Both the position numbers and the translations under genes were made by a program. The notes beneath the pieces are model-generated. The model did not search any database and was not told the origin of the DNA. It saw only the letters and a program-made list of their open reading frames with translations. Shown in pieces: positions 1 through 13,234 of a stretch of 64,000 nt of DNA (the first letter of the stretch is position 1; every line of letters begins with the position of its first letter). The stretch is from Glossina fuscipes (lineage: Eukaryota > Arthropoda > Insecta > Diptera > Glossinidae): contig NW_023998423.1 of NCBI RefSeq assembly GCF_014805625.2, forward strand, positions 3,986,672 through 4,050,671. Direction: 5' to 3'.

Positions 1-1819
1 GTTTACAAGTGTTGTTACAGAGTGTATCAGTGGAGATAAGCTTGAATTGCTTTAGCTATAAAACCCATTAAATCAAGCGGTTAATAATTGCTACGTTAAA
101 GCAGCAGCAGGCGAAGCCACTCACCGAAGTTGCGGGGGACGTTATAAAAATAAACAATTCTGCAAATTAGTCTTTTGGGGATTTTCTAATTTTGGGGTTT
201 GCGGTGACATTTTATCTATAAACCGCAAAATCTAGGGTAAGATTATTGTTAGTACATTAAAATTATATTTCTGCTTATTCTTGCTGTTTTTTCCAATTTT
301 TTTTTTTTTTTAACTTTTCATTGAATTTTAAATATGTGATAAACATTCAAGTAAACATTTTATAGCCATAATAAGAATGGGGAGAGATATTAAGAAGGAA
401 AAGTTATCAAAGTTTGAGTTATATTTCCGGTATAACAGGTATGTTCATAACTGTGCCTACGCGTTGCTTGATGAAAATTCAATTTTGCAAATCGGGATAG
501 ATCTGTTTCGTTCTCAATTAGGTCAGGAGAGTATAGCAAATTTTTCGATCTGATAATCCGACTAATATTCGTGTAGTTGCCATAGACTATCGATTAGTTG
601 GCCGGCTACATGTTCAAAATTCTCATGTCAGGAAATGTCATCTTTGAATGCATATTTCTAGACAGAACCGGAGTTCCATAGAAGTTGTAATCTTATCGCG
701 ATAACACTTTGCTTATTGTTCTCTGCGGGCAGATTTCAAACATTGTGCAGCCTGGCAAACTTCCTATCAGCAAACGATAACTTCTTGCTAAACTCAGGGT
801 AAATACGGCCTAAGTATGAGTGAAGTGAGACCTTTCATTATCCGCTTGCCAAGAAGTTATGATTGTAGGCTGTCAGCCAAAGTGTTCATATCGTCGTTGA
901 GCTTGACTTGGATGCTGCTAATCCGATAGTTGCTAAGTTCGTTAGCTAAAAATTGTAAAAGTAGAAAATTTCTTATGCAGTGCGGAATTGAAAAAAGTTA
1001 ACAGCTTGACGTTACAAACATTAATCCTTTAATTGGACAATGTTTTCTGACTCATCTCCTTGAAAGCAAAACTTCTAATAGTTGCATCAGTAATAAAGGA
1101 GACAATCGTAAGTGATGTTCGACTCTTGGTTCCGTGTATAGAGATTATGTTAATGAAAAAATTCCATTTCTTCGGATTGTAAAATATGTGTTCACTTATA
1201 TAATCACGGATAAAGAAGTACCTGAAAATGGGCCACGAGTAAAACATCGAAATAGATAGAAAATAAGATATAGATTACAATATTGCTATCAATAATGAAC
1301 GGGGCTGTTGATCTAAGCTATGCAACAAATACTTACCGAGAATGTATGGAGAAAAATTGTTCCGGTCCGGTGTATACGTATCACTAATACTAAAGCAACT
1401 TATAATTTTTATGGATGAGGCTGATATGGCATGCAAATAAGACCTAAAGGGCTAGTTTAGTTTACTAGTTTTATTTTTGGCAGCATGCAACTCTATTGAA
1501 GTTAATTTCGTAGCTGATACTTTCCATGTAATGCATTTATGCGTATACAATACGTCGAATAGTTTTACCTTTTAAACGTGCGTCACTTTATGGCACTCCA
1601 GATTGCTACAACGCATGCCAACTTGTGACACATATATCTCTCACCATTTATGTCCGATCAATAAATATATCGAGAGTACATCAGATACTTACAGCAACAT
1701 TGCAAATGCTTTACAAGTCAGAAAGCAATAATAAGTATTTTTTACGTGGTGTCTGTGGCTTAACAAATTTGTTTTGCAAAGAGGTTGATATTGGAGAGCA
1801 TTATTGCGATTATTAATCC

Positions 1820-1892
1820 GGAACCGCCGGAATGGCCGAGGAGTTAACACTGGGTAACTGAGGTAATAAATCGATAGACGTGGATTGAAATT
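1820..1892 (+). mobile_element. Truncated tRNA-derived SINE (head only)
   Basis: Contains an A-box-like TGGCCGAGGAGTT and, about 40 bp later, a B-box-like GTGGATTGAAATTTC, matching the head of the SINE copies at 12454 and 15046. The body and the (TAA)n tail are absent. Confidence 0.4.
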
Positions 1893-4800
1893 TCAATTCG
1901 GGTGGACCTACTCATACATATATATATATATATGTACACATGTTTGTATAAATGTTACTTACTTTCGCTTTAAGCCTAAAAATAGTGTATACTGTGTGTT
2001 TAACTTTACCTTGCTTTGCTTGTTCGCGTTTGAGGCGTACTCTTCCCTACGCAATGTCACAATTTAAGGTTCAGCCTTCAGTGCTCTTCCTAGGTGTCAC
2101 AAAAACTGTTTACTTTGAACAGGAACTTTGAACATTGATTTGTGCTTTTGATCGATGATCTCTCCTATAATGCCGTAATTTAAGCTTTTAATCTTGGTTC
2201 GGTTGAATATATGTTGTAGCCGGAAAATACTTTGTTTGGCCTGAGTTCATAAGTAATATTTAATCATAAAGAATAGGGCTCTTAAACTCTCACTTACCTT
2301 TCGTTGGCTGCGCTCTGGAAGATTTCCGCATACATCGTCTGGCGTTGCAACCGGTCACTAGTCATATACTTTCTTGTACTAGTTACTGCAAATTAATGTC
2401 AAATATGGTATTCCGGAGTATAGTGGTTATGAGGATAACAAAACAAATAAAATACTTGTGACTTGTGATACCTCCGCGATGTTGCAGGGAACATGCTTCT
2501 TAGCTTAGGATGCTGTTTGGAAAAACGCGCTAATCTTGAAGTTTTTTCAATTTTTAATTGATCAGATTATTATTGTTTTGAAGTTGTTATTACTTGCAAT
2601 CTGATCAAATGGTATTGAGAATAAAAAGGACAACATGCATCACAAGGGCCGAAAGGGTTGTACTTTCTACTTTGTTATCTTTGCCTGCCTATCAGCGCAT
2701 TTGCGTTCACATAATTTTTACTATCCAAACGTAATTATCACTTTACTTATGTTATTATCTTCCTGTCTTTTACACTAAAATTGCCACATTGACTATAAAC
2801 TTACTTTCGTTACAAGTCAAAGGTGCCATAAAAGAAGCTGAAAAGCATTCTTCTTATTCTTCTTCTTCTTCTTCTTTAGAATTTTATGCAGCTTAAGTTG
2901 ATGACGAGTGCGGATGCGCAGTTCTAAGTAAAACGCTTCACAAGCTGCTTCGTACAAAATTTTTCTTTAGTTTAATGTATTTTTATAACTTTAGGGGACA
3001 TATACAAGAACTAAGCATTTATTATTTATTGTGACGAAACAAATATTTCTTTAAAAACCTACCTATCTAAACGTTAGAATAACCTGGGAACGCGTTTCCC
3101 ATCAATTTCAGTATAAATGCAAAGCGTTTTAATATGCACTATAACGAAAGGGTTCCATGTATGGCATGGCTTGGCTTGAGTAGCAGTTAAATGCGATTCA
3201 CTTGATTAGGTAGGTAGAAAATTAATTTAGGTAGTGCCTTATATGACTTCATGCACGTTGCATTTGATCTCGTAAGGTTCAGTGCAATAGCAAGAATATA
3301 GAATAGAAAGAGAGGACAAAGAGACAAATCTGAACTAATGCTTTATATCGGCCAAGTATAGAGCTAAGAGAGGTGTTCGAATTTTTTCGAAACTTAAAAA
3401 CGGTATTTGATGTTGTAGCTGCGTGTTTGTCCGCTACGCAGTTGAGAAGATAGTGTCTAGACGTTCTTCTGAAAAATGTCAGCTTTTGAGGGAATTTTTT
3501 TTTAATCTTCAATCTTCGTTGTAGCTGGTCTTTCTTTTTGTCTTGCCGGGTGTCGGTTTGTTGAAAATATGGATAATGTATGTTGTGTGCTTGGGTTTCG
3601 TTTTAAACAGTAGGATTTCTAAAGTTAATATTTGATTGCAGCTAATATTGTCATTGTTGTTGTTTGCAGACTAGTAATGTTGTGTACACCAGAGCATATT
3701 CATATTTCTCGACTTTTGTCTTCAATGTTGAATATATCGTATCTTTAGTGCTTTTATTGTCGATGTTTTCTTGCCTTTGTGAGTGTCTGCATTTTTCTTT
3801 TTTTCATTTTTTTTTTTTTTGCTTATGGGGATACAGAGACCCACAACAGCGTTTTTGCTTACACTAATTAACTCATTAACATTTCTTTTTGAGACTTTGA
3901 CTCTGAGGGTTGTTGTGGTTAATGCCGTCTCCCTTCGTATGCATAACTTGGGTAGAAGCTTGCCGTCTCACCAAGTTACTCTGTACATTTGTGTATGCGC
4001 ACACGCATGACACACATGTTTTAATGTTCTTTATATCCACATGAGTATGAGTTGTACTTGTTGCTGTCGTTGTCGTTTTTGTGATTATGAATAAGTTATC
4101 CGCTCGTAAGTGTTATACGCCAAAAAAAAAAAAAAAGAAAAAAAACTCTTTTAATGCTCTACCGCACACTTGTCGGTACGTTTGTCTCTTGTATCTTCTC
4201 ATGTATATGTTCATCTTATTTGTTCTTATTTTTATTGACCAGATGCTCGATTATCACATGTTCCTTACATTTACGAAGTTTTGACGATTTGTTTTGCTTT
4301 TAATTTTATTTTTAATTTCATCGTAAAGTCGATAAATTGTTGAGATAGTCTTAAAATTCATTTCAATTCAAATTTCTTTTCATGTTTTTTTTCTCCTTTT
4401 TTTACTTTATTCAATTTCATTAAGATGAGGGTAAGATTAACTAAAAGGTAAATTAACATTTTACCACCATAGGTTCAAAGTTCACTACACATCAGTTTAG
4501 TGTTTAATAATCAGTCGTCTATTATAGGATGAATACGGCAGGTTTCACTTTTCCTTCCTGACGATGCAATAGCTTCGCACTTTTACAATATCTTAGGTCT
4601 CTTATGAAATAAAAAAAAAAGAAAAAAAGAATCTGAGAAAAAGCGCTTATACTACTCTTAAGGAACCTTGTTTCCCAGTTCCATCCGAAAAATGTAATCG
4701 AAAATCTCTCCTTTAGCTTTCAAAATATTCCGTCGACACATTTCTATAGGATTTGAATTAAATTCAATTTTTGCGTAATGGAGCAGATGTTCTGTACGAT

Positions 4801-5055
4801 GGATTTTACATCTAGCGACAAAAATCGTCACCTATGGAAATGGGAAGCTTATGAAAATAAAGAAATTACTTCGCCTATGCGATTGACATAAGAATATTCC
4901 AAGTCGTGGAATCTTGTATTGTGACTAATGGTTTCCTTATTCTTGTTCGCTAAACAGCTCCGCAATCCAAAAAAGATTCAGTTGCGATAGTTTGTAGACC
5001 ACTTACATCTCCAGTCTGTGAAGCTCGGAATACCTTTGCGGTGTTTGCGCGTTCA

Positions 5056-5181
5056 GCAACTGAGCTGCATCCGGCGACTGGGCTGCATCTATCAACTGTT
5101 CTGCATGTAGCAACTGCATTGCATCTGGCGACTGCGCTGTACCCAGCAACTACGTTGCACGCTCCGATCGCGCTGCCCATG
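5056..5181. repeat. 18-bp minisatellite, about 7 units
   Basis: Seven imperfect 18-bp units, such as GCAACTGAGCTGCATCCG and GCGACTGGGCTGCATCTA, in a GC-richer island within AT-rich DNA. As 18 is a multiple of three, both strands stay open across the array. The plus strand reads repeats like ATELHP and the minus strand CxxVAx (CNAVAT, CSPVAG, CSSVAE). There is no evidence that either is translated. Confidence 0.8.
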
Positions 5182-5203
5182 GACGCGCTACCAACAGCCG
5201 AAA

Positions 5204-5227
5204 TAGGAGTAGAAATAGAAATAGGAG

Positions 5228-5261
<34 letters not shown>

Positions 5262-5297
5262 TGGACGTGTATTCTTTTATATCTATTTCTACTCCTA
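5204..5297. repeat. Inverted repeat around (AG)n microsatellite
   Basis: A perfect 16-bp inverted repeat, TAGGAGTAGAAATAGA at 5204-5219 with its complement at 5282-5297, flanks a 62-nt loop holding an (AG)14 run (5231-5260). More pyrimidine-rich hexamer repeats follow to about 5375. Confidence 0.8.
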
Positions 5298-5554
5298 CTT
5301 GTAGTTCTACCTTTATTTCTATCTCTATCCCTATTTTTATTTCTATTTCCACCCGTCTATCTACTCCTATCACGACTGCGTCCACGGCAGCGATAAAAAA
5401 CCTAGTCTTCTTATTCTAATTATTGCATGTTTAAATGGATCCGGAGATCGGTTTAAAATATTTAAAGGAGTTTTGTGTTCTTACCTTCTCGGATGGTAAC
5501 TGATTTAGTCGACATAATTCATTACAACAAAAAATGTTCGTGAACTCATCACCT

Positions 5555-5900
5555 CTTGCGACACAAGAGTATATTAAGCTTGTGGCATGGATGTAGGCAA
5601 CATCGGGACAACATAGATCTACCTCTTATTATACCCATTAATTCAAAATCACTCTCTGAATCGATTCGATACAGAATCACTTACTGACCCGAGACTAGCG
5701 CACTCTTGTGTTCAAACTGTAGGTCGAAATTTTCGAAGCATTTCGATGAAACTTGGTACGCAGTCTACCCATCTCTCCCTCTAACCATCTACCCCATTTG
5801 CTTTCTTGTGTTCAACCTAGAAGTTACAATTATTGAGATATTATGATCAAATTTGATAGTTTGACGTGTTTCGGCCCAAAGACGAAGGGGAATGCTTCAG
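5555..5900 (+). repeat. Dispersed ~300-bp repeat (ACAAGAGTATATTAAG family)
   Basis: Begins with ACAAGAGTATATTAAGCTTG and continues through a GAATCGATTCGAT segment and the words TGTGTTCAAACTGTAGGTCG and TTTCGATGAAACTTGGTACG to GACGTGTTTCGGCCCAAAGA. Related copies lie at 32660, 47690, 48250 and 51260. Confidence 0.55.
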
Positions 5901-6800
5901 ATGAGAGCACTTTTGTGACAATTTCTCTTCTCGCAACTTATCCCTTACATGCACAACTATAAAGCGGTGTAGGGTGTTTGACCCATTCTACTGGTTTTTT
6001 CTTTTAAGAGAGAAAGTTTACTATAGGTATGAGTACGATATTTGGTAGAGAGAGTTATACACAGAAGAAGAAGAAGAAGAAAATCCATCAATAAAACGTA
6101 CGAATTGAGAAATAAGTTGGCTAATATCGCCATTGATACATACATAGCAAAAGTACGATTTCTTTCTCTATTCCCACTGGATATATTACATACTTAGCAT
6201 TACTTGAACTTTCCTGTAATAATTTCTTAATATTCACACTTTGCGAGGCTTTTGCAAGTGTCTTAAATAGAATAACGAATGATTCTCAGTTTTCCGATAA
6301 ATCTTTCTGTCCTCTATTATAACTTTTTGTTCAAGATATGAAAACATATACACGAATAAATATATGTATATATATATATATATGTTTACATATATATATT
6401 TGTTTGTTTGCATTTATATTGAAATTAAATTCCACTTGAAAGGGAAGAACGAAAGCCTGTAACTGTAACGAATTCATGCTCACGTTTGGTTACATATGTA
6501 CATACGTACATACATACATAAGTAATAAATTCAATTTAAAAAAGCTTATAAAAACTTGTTATCTGAAATACGTTTTTGTTGGTTTATGTTGCCTTTTTTT
6601 ATGTTTTTATTTTTATTTTTTGCTTGTGCATCTCTCGAAAAGAAAAATGTCAAAAAGGATTCTATTACGAACACTGTTAACGTTGTTGTTATATTTATTT
6701 TCTTCTTTTTAATTACCGATCAATTCATACTTCATACAATTCTGTACTGAATACTGCTGCTCTTGACAGATTTTTATTTTATAATCACCACATAATACGA

Positions 6801-6803
6801 AAA

Positions 6804-6836
<33 letters not shown>

Positions 6837-6861
6837 AAGAAAGAAAGATAGAAAGAGATAG

Positions 6862-6905
<44 letters not shown>
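6801..6905. repeat. (GA)n / (GATA)n microsatellite
   Basis: About 105 nt of GA, GAAA and GATA units on the plus strand. Confidence 0.95.
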
Positions 6906-7450
6906 TGACGGAAAGTTATAGATAGACGAAGACAGGCGAAAAGGATATAAGAGTGGAACGAATGATATGCCCGCACTTACAGACTCATATATAGATTTTT
7001 AAATTGCGTAACTGAAAAATGTTACTATAGTGTTTTATTATATCTGATACATTGGTGTTGCTGTCAGTTCAGTTCTCTTATTTTTCTACCTCATTCACTC
7101 CCTCTATATGCTTGCGTTTGTTTGTGGAGTAGAATTTAATTAAATCCTTCATGTCAGTCAGTCTTGTCTGTTAAAAGTAGACGCAAAATGTAAACTGAGT
7201 TTAACTTTTTGAGTTTAGCTGTTAAAATGCTTGCATATTATTGCATTATTGTTGTTGTTTGTCGCTTCTCAGCCCGACATTAAATTAGATTGTATACATG
7301 TTAGAAACATTACATTGATACGCAATGCAATTTAAAGACAATTAACTATTTAGCCCCTTCATTGGGGCTAAACTTTCGCTATTAAAGTCGAGAAAGTTTT
7401 GCCTCTAACCGACACTGATTACTTACTTAAAACGGATTTCAATTCAATTA

Positions 7451-7474
7451 TTTTTTTTTTTTTTTTTTTTTTTT
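7451..7474. repeat. Poly(T) run, 24 nt
   Basis: An uninterrupted T homopolymer. Confidence 0.95.
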
Positions 7475-9855
7475 AAGAGAAATCTTTTCTGCTATGTCGT
7501 CACGCTAGAAACTGCAAAAAAATCATTTAAATATAAAAGATGCTCAGGGTTCCAATAAAGAGAATGATTTGAAGAAAATTGATGTTAAGTATGCAACGCG
7601 AACTTATCTCGCTGTGAAATACTTACAAAATCATTAACATGACATGCGGGTTTTAAGTTGTTTTCTTTCTTTCTTTTGGATGCTTCTTTCTACTGTCACG
7701 ACATTAGCTGCACTGGGTGGTTCAGACTTTTGACTTTTCTTAACAATGAAATTCACACTGATTTATGTTTTATGAATTGTGATATATTTTATAAGCTATA
7801 AAATGAAATAAGCTTAACTCATATCTTCCTTTCCCTTTTCCCAAGTTGAAGGATCAACAAAATCGATTCATAACTCTGCTAAAAATTACCATAATTGTTA
7901 TATAAGTTTAGAATAAGAACTAAAACTAAAACTCTTCTTCTTCTTCTATAAATATGATTATTATTCTATATATGTCCTTGGCAGGTCCTGGTAATGCAAT
8001 TACGTTCCATAAGAAAAAGGCAAAATTTCGTGGCGTTTGTTCCAATATATCGTTTTTGAGTAACGTAATTTTTGTAATACTAACCCTTTTAAGTCGTTCT
8101 ATGACGTGTTTGACAAGTGATAATCCTTAGATAATTCAAATGAAAAATGGATGTCTGATTAGATCGGCCGAAGAAGGTTGTTTTACAATATCACTTCACC
8201 AACGGCTCGCGAGCTGGTGCAAAACATACCTATGATAAACATGCTTTATCATCATCAGCATCAGCGGCCCGCAACTTATTCGCTCTTCCTCGCTCCGGAA
8301 AATTCTGTATTAAAAACATGCCCTTTGCTTGTCATCTAAATACCGATAATTTTTCAAAATATTAGGACAGGTTTAGAATTTCACTTTGTCATATATCGAC
8401 GGGGCTATATAGTCATGAAAGGATAGTTGTGAACCCTTTGTGTAATGTTGAGACCAAAACGGGACGAAACGTTCAGGTAAATTAATAGCGAAAAATTTAT
8501 TGGATCAAATTCCCTTATGCGAATTGTTGCTGAAAAGTAAGAAAATTCAACCGTTTTCGCAGAAATCAATAACGAATGGATGACGAAAAGTAAGTCGCAT
8601 GTGTGACTGCGGTGCACAAACTTTAGCAAAACCATTGATTGATGCCTGCAAAGTAAATCTTGCGTTTCGTAGGATCGGAGTAAATGATGCATGTAAGCCG
8701 CTCCAACCTGTCTGATTCGCTTTTTTCTACTATCAACAACTAACGCGATAAAAGACCACAACTCGGGTAAATGGTTTAGAATTATGTAAAAGGAAAGGAA
8801 CGTTTATCTATCGCGACCAGAAGAGATACATAATACTTCAAGGCGCTCCAAATATTCGAAGAGTTTACCTGGGAAGTTTTGGGATATCTCCCATATAGCC
8901 GGCACTTTGGCGCCTCCAACTAACATTTGCTTCTCCACCCGTAAAATTTTCTAAATCGTGGGATAAAATCCTAAGATCTATAATTCTTGAGTATTTTTTA
9001 AAAGAAGACCTCGTGAAATACGCAAAAAAATTTAGAGAAATTATTTAAAAAAAAAAACTGCAAAGTAATCGCAGGGAATAGGAGCACAAAGTAAGAATTC
9101 CGATGAGCATTATCTGTGTGAGTGATTTGGTCTCGCTTGTGTTTTTTTTTTTTTTCGCGACCAATTCTTAGAAAGATTAAGGATAAATTTTCTAATACTT
9201 TTTAGAAGTGATATTATAAGACTTATGAACGGATCGCCGCAATTATCAAAATTGTCCGGTTCCGGCTTTTATTTTCAATAGCTGCAGCCTTTAGAAAGTC
9301 AGTAACACACCGATGGACATAATTCGTCTAAATGTACATCTGTTAAGAGTAAGCTACAACTTTTGAACGTTTACTCATTTTGTACATTTGAAGTCTTTTC
9401 CGCTCATTTCTATTAATTAATAGTAAAACAAAAAAAAAAGCTAAATTTAAAAAAAAATATTTTAAAAACACGAATGTAAAAAAATTATGTTCGTTATTGA
9501 AACCACTAAACTTTATTCGAAATTCAAATGGATTGCGTGAAATATATTTGCGTAATGAAAATGTTTCTGCACAAAAACGTGGTAAACGTCTACACAAGAA
9601 AAGGAGGCAAAAAGCCGAAGTAACAAAAAATAATTAATTAAAATAAAACAAACAAACGAACAAACAAAGAAACATTAAAAAAAATGTGGTTCAGTGTTTT
9701 ATTTTTTATTCATATATTTTCTTGATTTTTTTTTTTTTTTGTTTTTTTTTTTGATTACCGTCGATGCTATAAAATGTTAATAAATCAACGAGAAACAAAT
9801 GAACCACTAAATGAAAGAATGAATCATAACTTATATAGAATGAAATATAACAACT

Positions 9856-9858
<3 letters not shown>

Positions 9859-9886
<28 letters not shown>

Positions 9887-9920
9887 TATCATCGTAATCG
9901 TAATCGTTATCGTCATAGTC
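9859..9920. repeat. (ATC)n microsatellite
   Basis: ATC units decaying into ATCGTA and TCGT variants. Confidence 0.95.
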
Positions 9921-10367
9921 ATCCTTAGCGTCATGATTTTCTTACGGATCATAACGAAATTCAATTGATGTGACTACTGTTTAATGACAATGTTTTGCAA
10001 CTTTAAATAATTGTGCTATTGTGTCTTTAAAAATCTTTTGTTTCGTTTGTTTTTCATTTTATGCATCCATATGTTAGTGCATCTGTATCATTTCGTTTCG
10101 TATTATTGACCGTTGCTCGTGGTGGCCGGCTGTCTTTCTTAATAAAAATCGCTTTTATGTTGATTGACTTGAAATCACACATGCTGCTCAAAACTTATTC
10201 TTTTCTCTCTTTTTTTACGATCATTTATTACACAATAAATCCTTACTCACCCATTTATATACTATATACTCTCTTTCTTTAACCGATACTCGGTCGGTTG
10301 AAGTTTTGTTTTGTGTCTCTATGTCAGTCGCTGGTTGATTACGTTAAATGTGTACAATATTTGGTGT

Positions 10368-10406
10368 GGCAGGCAGGCAGGCAGGCAGGCAGGCATACAG
10401 GCAGGC
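10368..10406. repeat. (GGCA)n microsatellite
   Basis: GGCA units with one ATAC interruption, 36 bp before a (TA)20 run. Confidence 0.95.
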
Positions 10407-10441
10407 TTCTTAAGAAAGCCTAAGACCACACACATCGTCGC

Positions 10442-10442
<1 letters not shown>

Positions 10443-10482
<40 letters not shown>
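10443..10482. repeat. (TA)20 microsatellite
   Basis: A perfect TA dinucleotide run. Confidence 0.97.
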
Positions 10483-10485
<3 letters not shown>

Positions 10486-11109
10486 CGTTTACGGCATCAA
10501 AGTTTTTAAGAAATTTTTTGTTTAATGATCTTCATCATCACTATCGTGGATGGTTATTACTATTTAGGAGAAAAAGGGAGAGCGATAGCAAAAACTGTCC
10601 ATTTTCACGTGATTGCAAATAAATATTTTGTGTTATTTGCAAAAAATTTCGCTTATTTTTCCTATCATTTAATCATTTTTTAATTATCTATCGATTTTTC
10701 CTTTTCTCGTATGCGAAAGCCTTTCATTACGAGCAGGAGAGTTTTGATATCTTAAAAATGTTGTAAATGTTGTAAAAGTTTAGGAGTAACATACATACAC
10801 ATCTAACCTCTCAATGTGAAGGGTATAGAGATGCGCTGTTATTTAGACATCTCACAGACCGTTAGCACAACTATCCGTTCTTGAACCACTGCAGCAGCAG
10901 CTAACTTGGAGTGCTCTTTCCCACCGTTCCTTATATTTCCGCTCTTAAGGCGAATGCACATACTGGTCCCTTTTTGCTTGTTCACAACCTGCGACGTTTC
11001 CTAACCATCATCTGCGTACAGATATCTTTGTTGGTGGGTACACTACACTTGTCGGCTTAACTCCACAGTGTTTTATTACGCACGAGTTAATTTTGGGCAA
11101 GTGGCGTCC

Positions 11110-11850
11110 TCCAAAGAGTTAGACAATCCCTATAACCCAGGGACCTAAACTGCGCTGGAGAAACCAGATATGTTTATGATGTATGTATCAATAGGCCCAC
11201 TTTTACCTCCAATTATTCGCTTTAGGAATGATACAAACCACAACCCCAACGTCACCCCCCGAAAGGCCGTACGCAGCAGTCAGAACTCACACTTTGGTTC
11301 ACTGCTGCGTTCGAACTAGTGATTGAACATACCAGCTTCCATCGCGGTTTCCACATGTATGCAAATATGCAAGCTCCCCCTGAAGGAACTTGGGAAACAC
11401 CAATGTGGAACACAACAATGTTGTTACCTCTACCCACAAGTACACTTGATATAGTGAGTGGGCTCCTGTCACCGTGGAGTTTAAAGTTAGACTATAAAGC
11501 CTTTAGTCTTACTTTACGAGACTTCCGATTAACCGTATAATCCCTTGTAACCATCACCGGACTGCCCTTCTTCAAGATATATTAGCATCGGATGCTATAA
11601 GTGACATGGCGGGTAGTACCACACTCTCCACTAATCCTATATCAAGGTATTTTACGTAACCAGTTACCAGCTGGTTGGTTAGTATTTACTTCTTAGCAAT
11701 AGTCCATGAGAAAAGAGTGCTTCTTCCAGCGTATCACTAAGCTTTCTCTCAGAAAATTTGTTGCCAAGTTATAAATAGTCCAAGCCTTAAATTCTTCTTC
11801 GCCGGTCAAAACTGTTTCCAGGGATCATCACGAGGAGGTGAGAGTTTCGG
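11110..11850. repeat. Dispersed repeat, copy 1 of a pair
   Basis: Similar over most of its length, and in the same orientation, to 22795-23413. Shared words include CACCGGACT, CTTCTTCAAGATA, GCCAAGTTATA and TCTTCTTCGCC. The copies are old and contain indels. No coding capacity or terminal repeats are recognised. Confidence 0.6.
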
Positions 11851-12453
11851 CACAGCTAAGCTCCACCAAAACCATAGCTTATCACCGTGCATACAGGTGC
11901 GTCTAGCGAACATCTCCTGAGTGGGTGGCCAAGTAAATGCGAAATAAAAGGCTCGAGAATGCAAGTAACTCAAAGTCCAGCCAAGCCGATTTATTCCGTT
12001 GCGCACCGTCGAAATTTTGCCGGAACTTAAAAACATTACTTCAAAAAGAATGGAAGCCTCATGAAATTACGGCTCAATGCTAATATACCTTAATTGTGGT
12101 AATGAAGACGCATACAATAATAAATACAGAATGATAGCTCGCTAGCAAATTTCAATTTGCGGATACAGGCTAGGATAAGCTGCTGGACTAAAAAGAAATC
12201 TCTTTGACTAGTTGCATCCAAGTTTATCCCTTTCTCCGGGTGCTCGCATTAGAGTAGTGATTGAACTTCATCGACGGTGGACATGGTTAGACATGGAACT
12301 AAGAGTGAGACCATCCTTCATAGATGATAAAAATACACGAAATCTTTATAAACATTCATCGAATTGTTATTAAGCAAAGGATCTGATCAAAGGTGTTGTC
12401 TCACGCCAAGTAGGATATTGGACGAACGTTAACGTCAACACATTGTTGATATT

Positions 12454-12618
12454 CTATTATTATTATTATTATTAGCCAGAGAACAAAATTCTAACACTAA
12501 AGCCTCAAAGCACTGGCATCTAAGGCTTTCGGCTTTATTCTCTAGCGCACTTGAGATTTGAAGCCACGACCACTATGTTGCCAGTCGAGACTATTGCCTA
12601 CTCGGCAACTCGGGCGTA
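12454..12618 (-). mobile_element. tRNA-derived SINE, full-length copy
   Basis: On the minus strand it reads a head with A box GCCGAGTAGG and B box GTGGCTTCAAATC, a body containing GCCTTAGATGCCAGTGCTTT and CTCTGGCTAA, and a (TAA)n tail of about 20 nt. The tRNA-like head (Ser/Leu-like spacing), the fixed body and the simple-repeat tail are the structure of a SINE mobilised by a LINE reverse transcriptase. Copies share the body but differ at many sites. Confidence 0.7.
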
Positions 12619-13196
12619 TCTGATTTTCCATTAAAAGCCTTGCGTTTGTTTGGCGAGAAACCATATAACTTAAATAGTGACAGGGGCATGCCTTTCTTTT
12701 CCTCCAAGCGAAGCTTGTTTAACATTCAAGAGAGGAGTGGTGTCAGCAATAAAGTGAGAAAACCAAAAATAGATTGTAATTCGAGTATACTTTAAGTTAA
12801 ATTAAAAATGAATTTCATTATAAAATTTCCTCTGTTTATTTAATGCGATGGATCGATCACTATTCTGACTTATACTCAATTCACTTTCATTATTTTTATT
12901 TATGTTATTTAATTTTCTTCATTATAAAAGTTTATTTCTCTTCTTCTTTCAATTCAATTTTATTACGGCGGGAATCGTCAACGCGATCGATTTAACGAAA
13001 TTTACGAAAACATTAAAATGCTATTAGAGTTAATTAAGTTATTAAATGAATTTACGATCATGGCTTTCAAGAAATGCCATAAAACAATCAGCGCCAACAA
13101 CAAAACTAAAAATATTATCTACAAACTGAGTTTCGACCTAATCGTACAACTTTTCATTTGATTTCTTATATGAACATTGTTTGTTGTTTTTCTCTT

Positions 13197-13227
<31 letters not shown>

Positions 13228-13234
13228 GTATATA
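13197..13234. repeat. (TA)n microsatellite
   Basis: A TA run ending in TGTATA variants. Confidence 0.95.

Noticed and set aside
7975..8000. GGCAGGTCCTGG, resembling the inv acceptor and first bases of the exon at 31579
   Set aside because: The match is only about ten bases and the following codons do not encode the RKPKK linker.
8405..8761. 118-codon minus-strand open frame
   Set aside because: No recognisable motif, biased AT-rich codons and no splice context; its length is within chance for this much sequence.
12454..12618. Possible genuine tRNA gene from A and B boxes
   Set aside because: It lacks a foldable acceptor stem and has a long non-tRNA body and a TAA tail shared with other copies, so it is a SINE.
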